From NCBI GenBank assembly GCA_022828125.1, contig JAJEJD010000008.1:1-64000 (forward strand): 64,000 nt of DNA, given 5' to 3'. Source of the DNA: a bacterium. Lineage in GTDB: Bacteria > UBA8248. The position numbers and the translations under genes were made by a program. Below the pieces are notes generated by a model. The model was given only the letters and a program-made list of their open reading frames with translations. It did not search any database and was not told the DNA's origin. Shown here one piece after another: positions 26,741 to 35,046 of this stretch. Within the stretch, counting starts at the first letter, position 1; each line of letters starts with the position of its first letter.

Positions 26741-27166
26741 ATGGATCAGCGTCTCAGCATCGTCACCCTGGGCGTGGACGATCTCCCGCGTGCGCGCGCG
26801 TTCTACGAGGCGCTCGGCTGGCGCGTTGCGAGCGAGGAGTTAGCCGAATCCATCGTCTGCTTCACGCTGAACGGCATCGGTTTCGCGCTGTATCCCCGCG
26901 ACAAGCTCATCGAGGACATCGGGCCGGGGGCCGGCAGCGGTGAGCCGACCGGCGCGGTCACCCTGGCCTACAACGTCCGCACGCGCGAGGAGGTCGCCAA
27001 GGTGCTTGCCGAAGCCGAACGCGCAGGCGGCGTCATCGTCAAACAGGCGCAGGACGTCTTCTGGGGCGGCCATTCGGGATATTTCAAGGACCCTGACGGG
27101 CATTTCTGGGAAGTCGCCTGGAACCCCTTCTCGCCCCTCGATGATGCGGGAAACTTCGCCTGGTAG
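26741..27166 (+). CDS. VOC-family (glyoxalase/bleomycin-resistance-like) protein
   Basis: 141-aa single VOC domain: LSIVTLGVDDLPRARAFYEALGW at the N-terminus and GHSGYFKDPDGHFWEVAWNPF at the C-terminus, the classic second-module ending. ATG 26741 follows AAGGAG; earlier in-frame codons lie within the upstream ATPase gene. First-module metal ligands are not obvious (no His in the first strand), so it may bind a ligand without catalysing a reaction. Function unknown. Confidence 0.87.
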   Translation: MDQRLSIVTLGVDDLPRARAFYEALGWRVASEELAESIVCFTLNGIGFALYPRDKLIEDIGPGAGSGEPTGAVTLAYNVRTREEVAKVLAEAERAGGVIVKQAQDVFWGGHSGYFKDPDGHFWEVAWNPFSPLDDAGNFAW

Positions 27167-27231
27167 TTGGTGGAGGGACAACCTTTCTTCATCGGTCGGA
27201 GCTATCGCTCCCTCCCCGGTCGCGATTGACC

Positions 27232-28572
27232 TCACCGCTCATCCACGAGGCGGCGGGCCTTCACGTCGCGCATCGGGTCGTGGATCACGCCGGGCGCCAC
27301 GAATTCGAGCACCGGCCGTATCATCACCGCTCCGCGCACCCTGTCCGGCAGGGAGGCGCCGAGCCGCTCGCGCTCTGAATCCTCGGCTTCCAGGCGGATG
27401 ATCATCTCGTCCATCGAATCTGAATCCCCGGGCGCCGACTTGCGGATCCGGATCTGAAACTCCCTGATCGCGCGTTCTTTCGCCAGGAGGTCGATGATGA
27501 TATCGGGGTTCATGAGCATCCCGCGCACCTTGAGCAGGTCGCCCGTTCTGCGAGGCAGTCGCACGACCCGCTCGCCCACCCGCCCGCAGTGCGGGCAAGG
27601 CTCCCACCTGAGCGCAATCAAGTCGCCGATGAGATAGCGCAGGAACACCGTGCCGCGGCGATGCAGGTGCGTGAGGGCGATCACCCCCTCTTCTCCTTCC
27701 GGCATACGCTCGCCTGTTTCGGGATTCACCACTTCGAGCAGGTAGAGTTCGGGCACCACGTTGTGCGGCATCGCATCGTTCGCGCACTGCACGAGGCCGC
27801 CCTGCATCTCAGTGGCCGCGTAGCGCACGCGCACCTGGGGGTCATCCGCCCCGAAATGGCGCAGGTGGTCCATATATTCCTCGCGCAGTGCGTCGCTCAC
27901 CGCCTCGCCCGTGGTGAGCACCATGCGCGCGCGGTCGAGCTTCACGCCGCGCTCGCGCGCGCGCCTCAGAAAGCGGCGGACGAAACTCGGCACGCCCCAG
28001 ATGACGGTGGCGCCCGAATCGGCGACTACCTCGACGGCCTCATCGAGCGAGCGCCGCACGGGATATTCGGGATGCGGGCTGCCCGTGAGCGCGCTCACCA
28101 CGGGAAGCCCCATGATTTCCGCCGAGCGCACGCAGCACAAGAATCCGCCCAGCGGCATGGGCGAGAGCGGGTAGAGGTTCGCTATGACGTCGCCTGTCCT
28201 TAAGCCCTCCGCCTCGTTGCACACCCGCGCCTGGAGCATGATGTGGTACTGGTCGTGCGTGGTGTTGAAAAAAGGAGACGGCCGCCCGCTCGTGGTGCCC
28301 GTGGTGTAGGCCACGTTCCACATCGTGCGCTCCTCGAAGGGAAGCTCGGGCAGCCAGGAGGGGTCGAGGCTGAAATCCTCGGGCGCCGCCATGAAGTCCT
28401 CTTTTTTCGTGAGGGGGATTTTCTGGAGGTCGTCCAGTTCCTTGACCGCCTCGGGGATCAGGTTCGCCTCGGCGAAGCGGCGCTTGTAGAACGGGTGCGC
28501 GCGTCCGCACAGGGCGACCATGCGTCTCAGACGTTTTCGTCTCAACTCATACAACGCATCTCGCTCGTTCAT
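27232..28572 (-). CDS. PaaK-like AMP-binding protein (phenylacetate-CoA ligase family)
   Basis: 446-aa adenylate-forming enzyme with phosphate loop YTTGTTSGRPSP (residues 89-100). A PaaK-type CPHCGRVGERV segment is followed by the hinge TGDLLKVRG and a small C-terminal domain. PaaK family members activate aromatic or short carboxylic acids to CoA thioesters. No paa catabolic genes lie nearby, so the substrate is unknown. It is downstream of a cytochrome c gene (21-nt gap) on the same strand, probably one transcript though functionally unrelated. Confidence 0.85.
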   Translation of the reverse strand: MNERDALYELRRKRLRRMVALCGRAHPFYKRRFAEANLIPEAVKELDDLQKIPLTKKEDFMAAPEDFSLDPSWLPELPFEERTMWNVAYTTGTTSGRPSPFFNTTHDQYHIMLQARVCNEAEGLRTGDVIANLYPLSPMPLGGFLCCVRSAEIMGLPVVSALTGSPHPEYPVRRSLDEAVEVVADSGATVIWGVPSFVRRFLRRARERGVKLDRARMVLTTGEAVSDALREEYMDHLRHFGADDPQVRVRYAATEMQGGLVQCANDAMPHNVVPELYLLEVVNPETGERMPEGEEGVIALTHLHRRGTVFLRYLIGDLIALRWEPCPHCGRVGERVVRLPRRTGDLLKVRGMLMNPDIIIDLLAKERAIREFQIRIRKSAPGDSDSMDEMIIRLEAEDSERERLGASLPDRVRGAVMIRPVLEFVAPGVIHDPMRDVKARRLVDER

Positions 28573-28593
28573 TCGTTCTTCAGCCTCTATCCT

Positions 28594-28989
28594 CTAAAAA
28601 ATTCCGGCCTTTCTCTGCAGCCAGCGCACGTACCTGACGATCAGGGCCACTTCTTCTGGTTTCACGCCCGGCACGGGCTGCATGTCGCCGAACTTCCAGT
28701 GGTGGCTCCTCACCCCGCGCGAGACGGCCATGAAGAAAGCGGCGTCCCCGTGGTGGGAGGGCTCGTAAACCTTGTGCACCAGCGGCGGACCGATTCGAGA
28801 ACCCTTCGCTTCGGGCCCGTGGCAGCGCATGCAGTTGCGCGAGAACAGCTTCTTCCCCTGGTTGATTCGGGCCATATCCTCGGTAACGGGCGCCTGCGGA
28901 CGCCTCGGGGGCTCGGCTCTTTTCGTCAGGGTCACGACCAATCCGAATCCCGCCAGGAGAAAAAGCCCCGCCGCCAACGCCTTGTTCAT
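28594..28989 (-). CDS. Membrane-anchored or secreted c-type cytochrome (single haem)
   Basis: 131-aa protein with an N-terminal hydrophobic segment (residues 4-21), haem motif CMRCH (C53, C56, H57) and a likely axial Met103 in FGDMQPVPG. The start at 28989 is chosen because GGAGGAGG lies about 8 nt upstream; an earlier in-frame ATG at 29064 would add an Arg-rich stretch before the signal. A periplasmic electron carrier by family; its partner is not evident from the neighbours. Confidence 0.88.
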   Translation of the reverse strand: MNKALAAGLFLLAGFGLVVTLTKRAEPPRRPQAPVTEDMARINQGKKLFSRNCMRCHGPEAKGSRIGPPLVHKVYEPSHHGDAAFFMAVSRGVRSHHWKFGDMQPVPGVKPEEVALIVRYVRWLQRKAGIF

Positions 28990-29098
28990 TTCCAGAAACC
29001 TCCTCCGGCGGAGACGCCTCGCGCAGAGGCGCGCGCTCCGCCAATCACACCATCTCTCGGACAATATTCAAGAGACCACCCAAAGCGGCGCAGACAGA

Positions 29099-30484
29099 TT
29101 ATGTGGATTCGCGCGCCGATTTCAATCCCCGGGCGCCCATGAACCCCAGAATGTCTCCGCTCCTCGACCAGTGCAAGAACCACGCGAACAGGAGCGCGCC
29201 GCTCAGTATCTGGCCCCCGCTCACCGCCCACCAGACGCCGCCCGCGCCCACCGCAAGCCAGAACGAGAGCAGCCAGGCGGCGGGAATCTGCACACCCCAG
29301 CGGACGACGCCCTCCACCAGCATGGGCGGCTTCGAGCGCGATGCGCCCTGGAACGCGCCCGCCATCACCCGGCGGACGGACTCCATCAGCAAGCCCGCGC
29401 ACAGGATCCGGAGCGCCATGACGGCCGTGGCGTTTCCCCCCATGCCGAAAAACGAGACGATCTCCCGCGCCCAGACGAACAAACAGACGCTCGCCGCCGT
29501 CATCAGGACGACGAGAGCGACGACGGCAAGCCATACCGTGCGCGTCACGCGCTCCGGCTTCTCCGCGCCCAGGTTCTGGCCCACCAGCGTGCGCACCGAG
29601 CTTTGCAGGCCGAAGCTCGGCATCCTGGCGATCATCGTCACGCGGTTGCCGATGCTCCAGGCCGCAAGGGCGCTGGCCCCGAATGGGGAGAGCATCCGCA
29701 CCATGAGCAAAAGGGCGCTGCGCTCGAGAAGGTTCTGCGCCATGGCGGGCCAGGCGAGGCGCGCGACGCGGGCTATCTCCGCGCCGCGCGGGCGCAGGTC
29801 GGTCCACCGGAGCGTGAGCCTCGAATATCCTTTCACGATAAAGGCCAGCATCGTCAGGAAACCGCCCAGCCTCCCCACGCCGATGCCCAGGAAGCTGCCC
29901 GCGAGACCCAAAGCGGGAACCGGCCCCCAGCCGAACATGAGGAGCGGGATGAAGATGAGCGTCAGGACGGTGGAGGCCACGACGCCCGCGATGGTGATGG
30001 CCGGCTCACCGGTTCCCCTTAAAATCTGGCCGACCACGAACATGGCTTCTGCGGCGAGCAGCACGGTGAAGCCCGCGCGGATGTAGACGACGCCCAGAGC
30101 GGCCAACGCCGGGTCGCGCGTCATCAGGCCCATCAGGAGGGGAGCGAACCAGAGGCCCAGGAACGTGGCGACGAGGCTGAAGACGCCGACCAGGAAGATG
30201 GTCTGTCCGGCCATGATCGAGGCGCCTTGCGCGTCGCCCGCCCCCACGCGCTGGGCCACGAGCGCCTGGCCTGCGATTCTCAGCCCGAAAGGAGCAGAGC
30301 GGATGAACAACAAGGTGATGAAGCCCAAAGACGCCGCCGCCAGCGCTTCGGGTCCCAATTGGCCAAGCCAGTAGATCTCGAAGATGCCATCCAGATTGCG
30401 CAGGATGCGCTCGCCGCAAATCGGCACCGAGAGGCGCGTGATGGCCCAGCCGACCGAGCCGCGGGTATAATCGTATCCGCGCAT
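29099..30484 (-). CDS. MATE-family multidrug efflux transporter
   Basis: About 461-aa polytopic protein with twelve hydrophobic segments in two related halves. MATE blocks include GQALVAQRVGAGDAQGA in the first half and VRTLVGQNLGAEKPERV in the second. Start 30484 gives a normal-length protein; the frame continues upstream to 31024 but that part overlaps the divergent SulP gene and has no similarity to MATE proteins. The ribosome site is weak. Exports organic cations or drugs by Na+ or H+ antiport; substrate unknown. Confidence 0.88.
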   Translation of the reverse strand: MRGYDYTRGSVGWAITRLSVPICGERILRNLDGIFEIYWLGQLGPEALAAASLGFITLLFIRSAPFGLRIAGQALVAQRVGAGDAQGASIMAGQTIFLVGVFSLVATFLGLWFAPLLMGLMTRDPALAALGVVYIRAGFTVLLAAEAMFVVGQILRGTGEPAITIAGVVASTVLTLIFIPLLMFGWGPVPALGLAGSFLGIGVGRLGGFLTMLAFIVKGYSRLTLRWTDLRPRGAEIARVARLAWPAMAQNLLERSALLLMVRMLSPFGASALAAWSIGNRVTMIARMPSFGLQSSVRTLVGQNLGAEKPERVTRTVWLAVVALVVLMTAASVCLFVWAREIVSFFGMGGNATAVMALRILCAGLLMESVRRVMAGAFQGASRSKPPMLVEGVVRWGVQIPAAWLLSFWLAVGAGGVWWAVSGGQILSGALLFAWFLHWSRSGDILGFMGARGLKSAREST

Positions 30485-30520
30485 GCTTTTGGAGTGACTC
30501 AGAAGCGCACCTCGATAAAA

Positions 30521-30580
30521 GCGGAGATACCGGAAAGCAACCCCGCTATGATACGCTAAAGCACCTTTTACGTTAAGGGA
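30521..30580 (+). promoter_or_regulatory. Upstream element shared with 33301-33360
   Basis: GAGATACCGGAAA, 12 nt, then TGATACGCT, and about 12 nt later ACGTTAA, ahead of the SulP gene. The same order and spacing (one 1-nt difference) occurs just ahead of the M20 peptidase gene. The ATGATACGCT part could hold a -10 box. It could be a conserved promoter/operator or a dispersed repeat. Confidence 0.45.
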
Positions 30581-30637
30581 GAGAGGGCTCGATGCGGTAC
30601 CTGGATTACGAAATGAAATATCGTAAGAGGGGAAACC

Positions 30638-32824
30638 TTGTACCGAGATATTGCATCCGAGCTTCGCGCGGACATCCTTTCCGATAAGGTCGTTCCGGCG
30701 CTTTTCGCCGGCCTCACCTCGGGCCTGGGCCTGCTCGTCGCCCAGATTGCCTTCGGCAGTTTCATTTTTTCGGGCGCATTGGCCCCATATTCCTCCCAGG
30801 GCATCGGTCTGGTTTTGTTTGGAAACTTCGCCGCCTGTCTGGTCATCGCCCTCGCAGGCGGCTTCCGCGGGGCGATTTCGGGGCTTTCTCCCGCGCTCGT
30901 GCTCGTGATGGCGCTGATCGGCTCCACGATGGACGCCGGGGGCGAAGCGCTGTTCGTCACCACGGCGGGGGCGCTCATACTCAGCGCGATGGCCACCGGC
31001 GTCTGCTGTGTCGTTATCGGGCATTTCCGGCTCTCCAACCTGGTGCGCTTCATCCCGTATCCGGTGGCGGGCGGATTCGTGGCCGGCATCGGAGGGGCCG
31101 TGTGCCTGGCGGCCATGTCGATGATGGGAGCAGAGCCGGATTGGCGCACGATTCCGGCGCTTCTGGAGCCGGCGGCGTTATGGAAGTGGGGCCCGGGCGC
31201 AGCGTATGGGATCGCTCTGTACCTCGCCATGAAGCGCTGGCGAAACGCGTTGATCCTGCCCGTGAGCGTGGCGATTGTCGTCGGCGCATACCACTTCGTA
31301 CTGGCCACCCTCGATATTTCCGGCGAGGAGGCGAGGGCAGCCGGTCTGCTGTTCAAGAGCACCGCTGACGGAAGCTTGTGGCCGGCTCTTGGGATCGCCG
31401 ATCTGGCGCATCTGGATTGGGCCGCGATGGCCTCGCAGATCCCCAACATGCTGACGCTTCTGCTGATCGCTCTGATCTGCGTGATCATGAATTTCGCCGG
31501 CCTCGAGTTGGCCGCGAATCACGAGCTGGACTGGGACCGGGAGTTCAGGGCGGCCGGTTTCGCGAGCCTGGTCGCCGGTCTGGGCGGCGGCACTGTGGCA
31601 TGCACAGTCGTGCCCGCCTCGCTGCGCAGCAAGCTGCTCGGGGCCACCACGCGCCTGACAGGAATCGTCGCCGCCCTCGTCATCGGGGGCGCATTGCTCC
31701 TTGGCGACGGTATGCTGGAACTGATCCCGATACCGCTCGTAGGAGGAATTCTGTTTTTTGCGGGCTCCGGTATGCTGGACGAAGGTCTCTTGAGAAGCTG
31801 CAAGCGGCTCCCCTGGTCAGAATACGGCATTATCGTTTTGATCTTCGTTGTCATCATCTCCTTCGGGTTGTTCGAGGGCGTAGGCGCCGGCATGCTGGCC
31901 ACCCTCGTGTTCTTCGTCGTGCGCTTGAGCCGCGTGGACCTGATCGAATCCCGCTTCACTGCGCGCGAGCATCGAAGCAACAAGACACGGCCCGTCCCCG
32001 ATCGGGCCATCCTGCTAACGGAAGGCGAGGACGTACATGCCTACCAGCTGCGCGGCTACATCTTCTTCGGCAGCGTCTGTCCCCTGGCCGATCACCTCAA
32101 GAAATCCCTGAGCGGCGCTTCGCGTCCCGCTTGCCTGATGCTGGACTTCGCCGCCGTCTCCGGCTTCGACTACTCGGCGGTGAGCGTCCTGTCCAGGTTC
32201 CTGCAGACGGCGCAAGCCGCGGGAGTTCCCGTGGTTCTGAGCGCCCCCGGCGAACAGTTGAAATCTGAATTGGAGCGCAACCTCCCGCCTTCGGTATTTC
32301 AGGAACTGCTGATTGAACCGAACGCGGATACCGCCCTGGAGCGCTGCGAGGAAACCGTCATCGAGACATGGAAGGCGGACGTGAGCACTTCGGACAAGCG
32401 GCGCGAATTACTGCTGGCGCACACTGCCGATGAACTCGAGCGCTATCTGGAGCGGCAGATTCATTTCGAGGACCTGATAGAGGAACTTCGGGGCTGGCTA
32501 GAGCCTCGCCAATACGACGCCGGAGAGGCCCTCGCGGGACCCGATGCGCCGGGAGAAGACCTGCAACTGTTGCTGTCAGGCCGGGCTTGCGCCTACGACT
32601 CCGCAGGTTCACGTCTCTATGAGTACGGTCCCGGCGACGCGATCTGGCCGACCGCTCCCCTGGATGAAAAGGAGGCCTCGGTGGTTGCTGACGAACCCTG
32701 CCGGACGATGGTGCTGACGCCGGCCGCCCAGCACTGGCTGGACGAGCACGAAGAGAGTCTTGCAATCAAGCTGTATCGTTATCTGCTCACCTCGCGGCAC
32801 CGGACCGGGTCAGAAGCCGGCTAG
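30638..32824 (+). CDS. SulP-family anion transporter with STAS domain and C-terminal cNMP-binding-like domain
   Basis: 728-aa protein. Residues about 15-420 are hydrophobic SulP transport segments (GFRGAISGLSPALVLVMALI; PYPVAGGFVAGIGG). Residues about 460-570 form a STAS domain (LDFAAVSGFDYSAVSVLSRF). Residues about 610-725 resemble a cyclic-nucleotide-binding beta-barrel (LEPRQYDAGEALAGPD...LLLSGRACAY...YGPGDAIWP). Lacking the usual FGExAL-Arg phosphate cassette, it may not bind cNMP. TTG 30638 is used, with AGAGGGGA upstream. SulP proteins move sulfate, bicarbonate or carboxylates; the sensor-like tail suggests regulated uptake. Confidence 0.85.
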   Translation: MYRDIASELRADILSDKVVPALFAGLTSGLGLLVAQIAFGSFIFSGALAPYSSQGIGLVLFGNFAACLVIALAGGFRGAISGLSPALVLVMALIGSTMDAGGEALFVTTAGALILSAMATGVCCVVIGHFRLSNLVRFIPYPVAGGFVAGIGGAVCLAAMSMMGAEPDWRTIPALLEPAALWKWGPGAAYGIALYLAMKRWRNALILPVSVAIVVGAYHFVLATLDISGEEARAAGLLFKSTADGSLWPALGIADLAHLDWAAMASQIPNMLTLLLIALICVIMNFAGLELAANHELDWDREFRAAGFASLVAGLGGGTVACTVVPASLRSKLLGATTRLTGIVAALVIGGALLLGDGMLELIPIPLVGGILFFAGSGMLDEGLLRSCKRLPWSEYGIIVLIFVVIISFGLFEGVGAGMLATLVFFVVRLSRVDLIESRFTAREHRSNKTRPVPDRAILLTEGEDVHAYQLRGYIFFGSVCPLADHLKKSLSGASRPACLMLDFAAVSGFDYSAVSVLSRFLQTAQAAGVPVVLSAPGEQLKSELERNLPPSVFQELLIEPNADTALERCEETVIETWKADVSTSDKRRELLLAHTADELERYLERQIHFEDLIEELRGWLEPRQYDAGEALAGPDAPGEDLQLLLSGRACAYDSAGSRLYEYGPGDAIWPTAPLDEKEASVVADEPCRTMVLTPAAQHWLDEHEESLAIKLYRYLLTSRHRTGSEAG

Positions 32825-32944
32825 TCGAAGAAGTTCCCCGCAGGCGAACAATCAACCCGCTTCCCCGGAAACAACGCAACGACGATTGAAGACAGGCCTG
32901 TTGCTCTTCGTGACCTTTTCCCCTCCCGCCAAGGCGCAGCGCAA

Positions 32945-33117
32945 GGGGTTGTTGGAAGAGTCCCCTCAAATGGTGGGGGTACGATGGTTTTGTAGGGACA
33001 ACCCTCCGTGGTTGTCCTTTTCAGGATGGTTGCCATCAGGACAGGCACGGAGGCCTGCCCCTACGGCAAACAATTCGATGATCGGGATCCCTCCCTCCTC
33101 GGGGACTTTTTCAAAGG
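32945..33117. repeat. MITE-like element, inverted copy related to 20588-20792
   Basis: The ends GGGGTTGTTGGAAGAGTCCCC and GGGGACTTTTTCAAAGG are degenerate terminal inverted repeats. The interior shares the palindrome arm GGACAGGCACGGAGGCCTG and CAATTCGATGATCGGGAT with the 20588 copy in the opposite direction. Lies in the 532-bp gap 32825-33356, which holds no gene. Confidence 0.7.
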
Positions 33118-33260
33118 AGCAACCCCCCCTACCCCCCCCTTGTCAGGGGGGTATAAAAAAGCAACGCGCCGACAGGATGGGGGTATAGAGAGAAAGGCCC
33201 CCCGGCAGGGGGGAATAAAAAAAGACCCCCCTGTCAAGGGGGGGTAGGGGGGGTTGGTTT
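33113..33260. repeat. C/G-run repeat (CCCCCCCTACCCCCCC family)
   Basis: Short runs of C7-TA-C7, TTGTCAGGGGGG and GGGGGGGTAGGGGGGG arranged as nested inverted repeats. The same module occurs at 34780, 52560, 53665, 56765 and 60240. Non-coding. Confidence 0.75.
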
Positions 33261-33300
33261 TCAAGGCAACCCAGCCGAAAGACAAGCGCGCCCGGATGTG

Positions 33301-33360
33301 AGCTGAGATACCGGAAAACATCTCGTCCATGATACGCTGGAGCTCCCGATACGTTAATGG
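33301..33360 (+). promoter_or_regulatory. Upstream element shared with 30521-30580
   Basis: GAGATACCGGAAA, 12 nt, TGATACGCT and then ACGTTAA, ending at the start codon of the M20 peptidase gene. It matches the element before the SulP gene in order and spacing. Confidence 0.45.
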
Positions 33361-34643
33361 AGCATGAGAAACCGATGCCGCACCCTGACTTCGCGCGCTG
33401 CGCGCGCCACATCACCGAAGACGCCGTGCGCGAACTCCTCGCCGATATGGTGGACATCCCCAGCCCCACGGGCAGGGAGTCCAGGATGGCGCGCTATCTG
33501 GATGGGCGCATGGCGCGCGCGGGGCTCAAGACCCGCCTGCAGGAGGTCGACCCCGGCAGGCCGAACGCGGTCGGCGTGCGCGAGGGCGCGGGCGACGGGA
33601 TGAACCTGCTCTTCACCGGCCACATGGACACCTCCTATGACGGGGATGAGGATTACCTGAGCGGCGAAGGCTTCAAGCCCAGGGCCGTCCACCGGGACGG
33701 CTGGCTGTGGGGTCTGGGCGCGAACAACATGAAGAGCGGGCTTACAAGCGCGCTCGCGGCAATCGAAGCCATATGCCGCGAAAATATCCCCCTGCGCGGT
33801 GACCTCACGCTGGCCGGCGTGGTGGGCGAGATAGAAAAAGCGCCCGTGGATGAGTTCAAGGGCCAATCCTACTCGGGCTACGGGACGGGCACGCGGCACC
33901 TCATCCTGCACGGCGTGACGGCGGATTGCGCCATCCTCGCCGAGCCGACCGGGCTCAAGGTCTCGAACGCGAACATGGGCGTCGTGTGGGCGAAGATCAC
34001 AGCATCCGGCACCATCAGCCACAGCGTCTTCTCGAACCGCCCGGGGGTCACGAACGCCGTGCGCGCGATCCACGGGATACAGACCGCCATAGAGCGCTGG
34101 ATACCCGATTACGAGGCGAGGCACTCCTGCATGGGGGAGCATCCCAACGTGACGATAGCCGCCGTCCGGGGCGGGTGGCCCTGGCGGCTTTCCAGAAACC
34201 CGGCCGAGGCGAGCCTGTATCTCGACATCCGCACCGTGCCGGGGCAGAACACCGAGGACATCAAGCGCGAGCTGCGCGCCGTGCTCGATGAAGCGGCGGA
34301 CGAAGCCGGGCGGACCTCGCTCACCTTCTACGTGAACGACCCGCCCACGCTGCTCGACCCGGACTCATCCTTGGTTCGGGCGGCGCTTGCGGCGCACGAG
34401 GAAGTGACGGGCGAGGCTTCACGGCCCGTCATCAGGCGGCCCGCGGCCGATTCCACGCATTTCAACCGCTACGGCATCCCGTGCGTTTGCTACGGCCCCG
34501 GCGGGCGGATGCACCCGGAAGCCGCCGAAAAGGGGCTGATGCACGCCGTGGGCGAGCACGTGCTCATCGAGGACGTGGTGACGGCGGCCCGAGTCTACCT
34601 CGCCGCGGCGCTTGCGGTCTGCGGCGAGAAAGCCGGTTTATAG
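33357..34643 (+). CDS. M20-family metallopeptidase/deacylase (ArgE/DapE/carboxypeptidase-like)
   Basis: 428-aa binuclear zinc hydrolase: LLFTGHMDTSYDGDED (first His-x-Asp), WGLGANNMKSGLTSALAA (bridging position), catalytic Glu in VVGEIEKAP, and a late His in ADSTHFNRYGIPC-type context. The bridging-metal residue is usually Asp (GxxDxK); here the loop reads GANNMKSG, with Asn at that position, which may alter metal binding. ATG 33357 or 33375 are both possible. Substrate unknown: an N-acyl amino acid or peptide. Confidence 0.87.
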   Translation: MEHEKPMPHPDFARCARHITEDAVRELLADMVDIPSPTGRESRMARYLDGRMARAGLKTRLQEVDPGRPNAVGVREGAGDGMNLLFTGHMDTSYDGDEDYLSGEGFKPRAVHRDGWLWGLGANNMKSGLTSALAAIEAICRENIPLRGDLTLAGVVGEIEKAPVDEFKGQSYSGYGTGTRHLILHGVTADCAILAEPTGLKVSNANMGVVWAKITASGTISHSVFSNRPGVTNAVRAIHGIQTAIERWIPDYEARHSCMGEHPNVTIAAVRGGWPWRLSRNPAEASLYLDIRTVPGQNTEDIKRELRAVLDEAADEAGRTSLTFYVNDPPTLLDPDSSLVRAALAAHEEVTGEASRPVIRRPAADSTHFNRYGIPCVCYGPGGRMHPEAAEKGLMHAVGEHVLIEDVVTAARVYLAAALAVCGEKAGL

Positions 34644-34719
34644 GGGGGTGTAAAAAAAGACCCTGGTATCGTGATTCGGCGTATGGAGCCGACCGGGGAG
34701 GGAGGGTTCATGGCAAGGA

Positions 34720-34956
34720 GGGATGAGGGGTTCGGAGAGAATCACGCTTCACTCGCCCTCCCCTGGCTGGAAAACCAACCCCCCCTACCCCCCCTTAACA
34801 GGGGGGTAAAAAAAGAAAGCCACCTTAACAGGGAGGTATGAAAAGGCGACGCCCGCCGCCGGTTGAGGGGCTTTTGTTTTTTCTTGCCCCCCTGTTAAGG
34901 GGGGGTAGGGGGGGTTGCCTTTATCCCCTGACCAGGGGTTTTTCAGCAGCCCCATC
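34720..34956. repeat. MITE-like element with C/G-run module
   Basis: Contains two C/G-run blocks (ACCCCCCCTACCCCCCC near 34778 and GGGGGGGTAGGGGGGG near 34900) in inverted arrangement, and ends with GGGGTTTTTCAGCAGCCCC, a degenerate form of the shared element end. It occupies most of the 403-bp gap 34644-35046, where no gene is seen. Confidence 0.7.
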
Positions 34957-35046
34957 GGGATACGGATAACGAGGCATCACATTCAGGCGAAAAGGAAACC
35001 TCTCATCTAACTAACCACCGGAAAAATCAACCGATAAGGAAACCGC

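Noticed and set aside
33113-33260. C/G-run blocks as a CRISPR-like array or G-quadruplex array
   Set aside because: There are no regular spacers and the blocks form inverted pairs, so a MITE-like module fits better. Quadruplex formation is possible but not shown.
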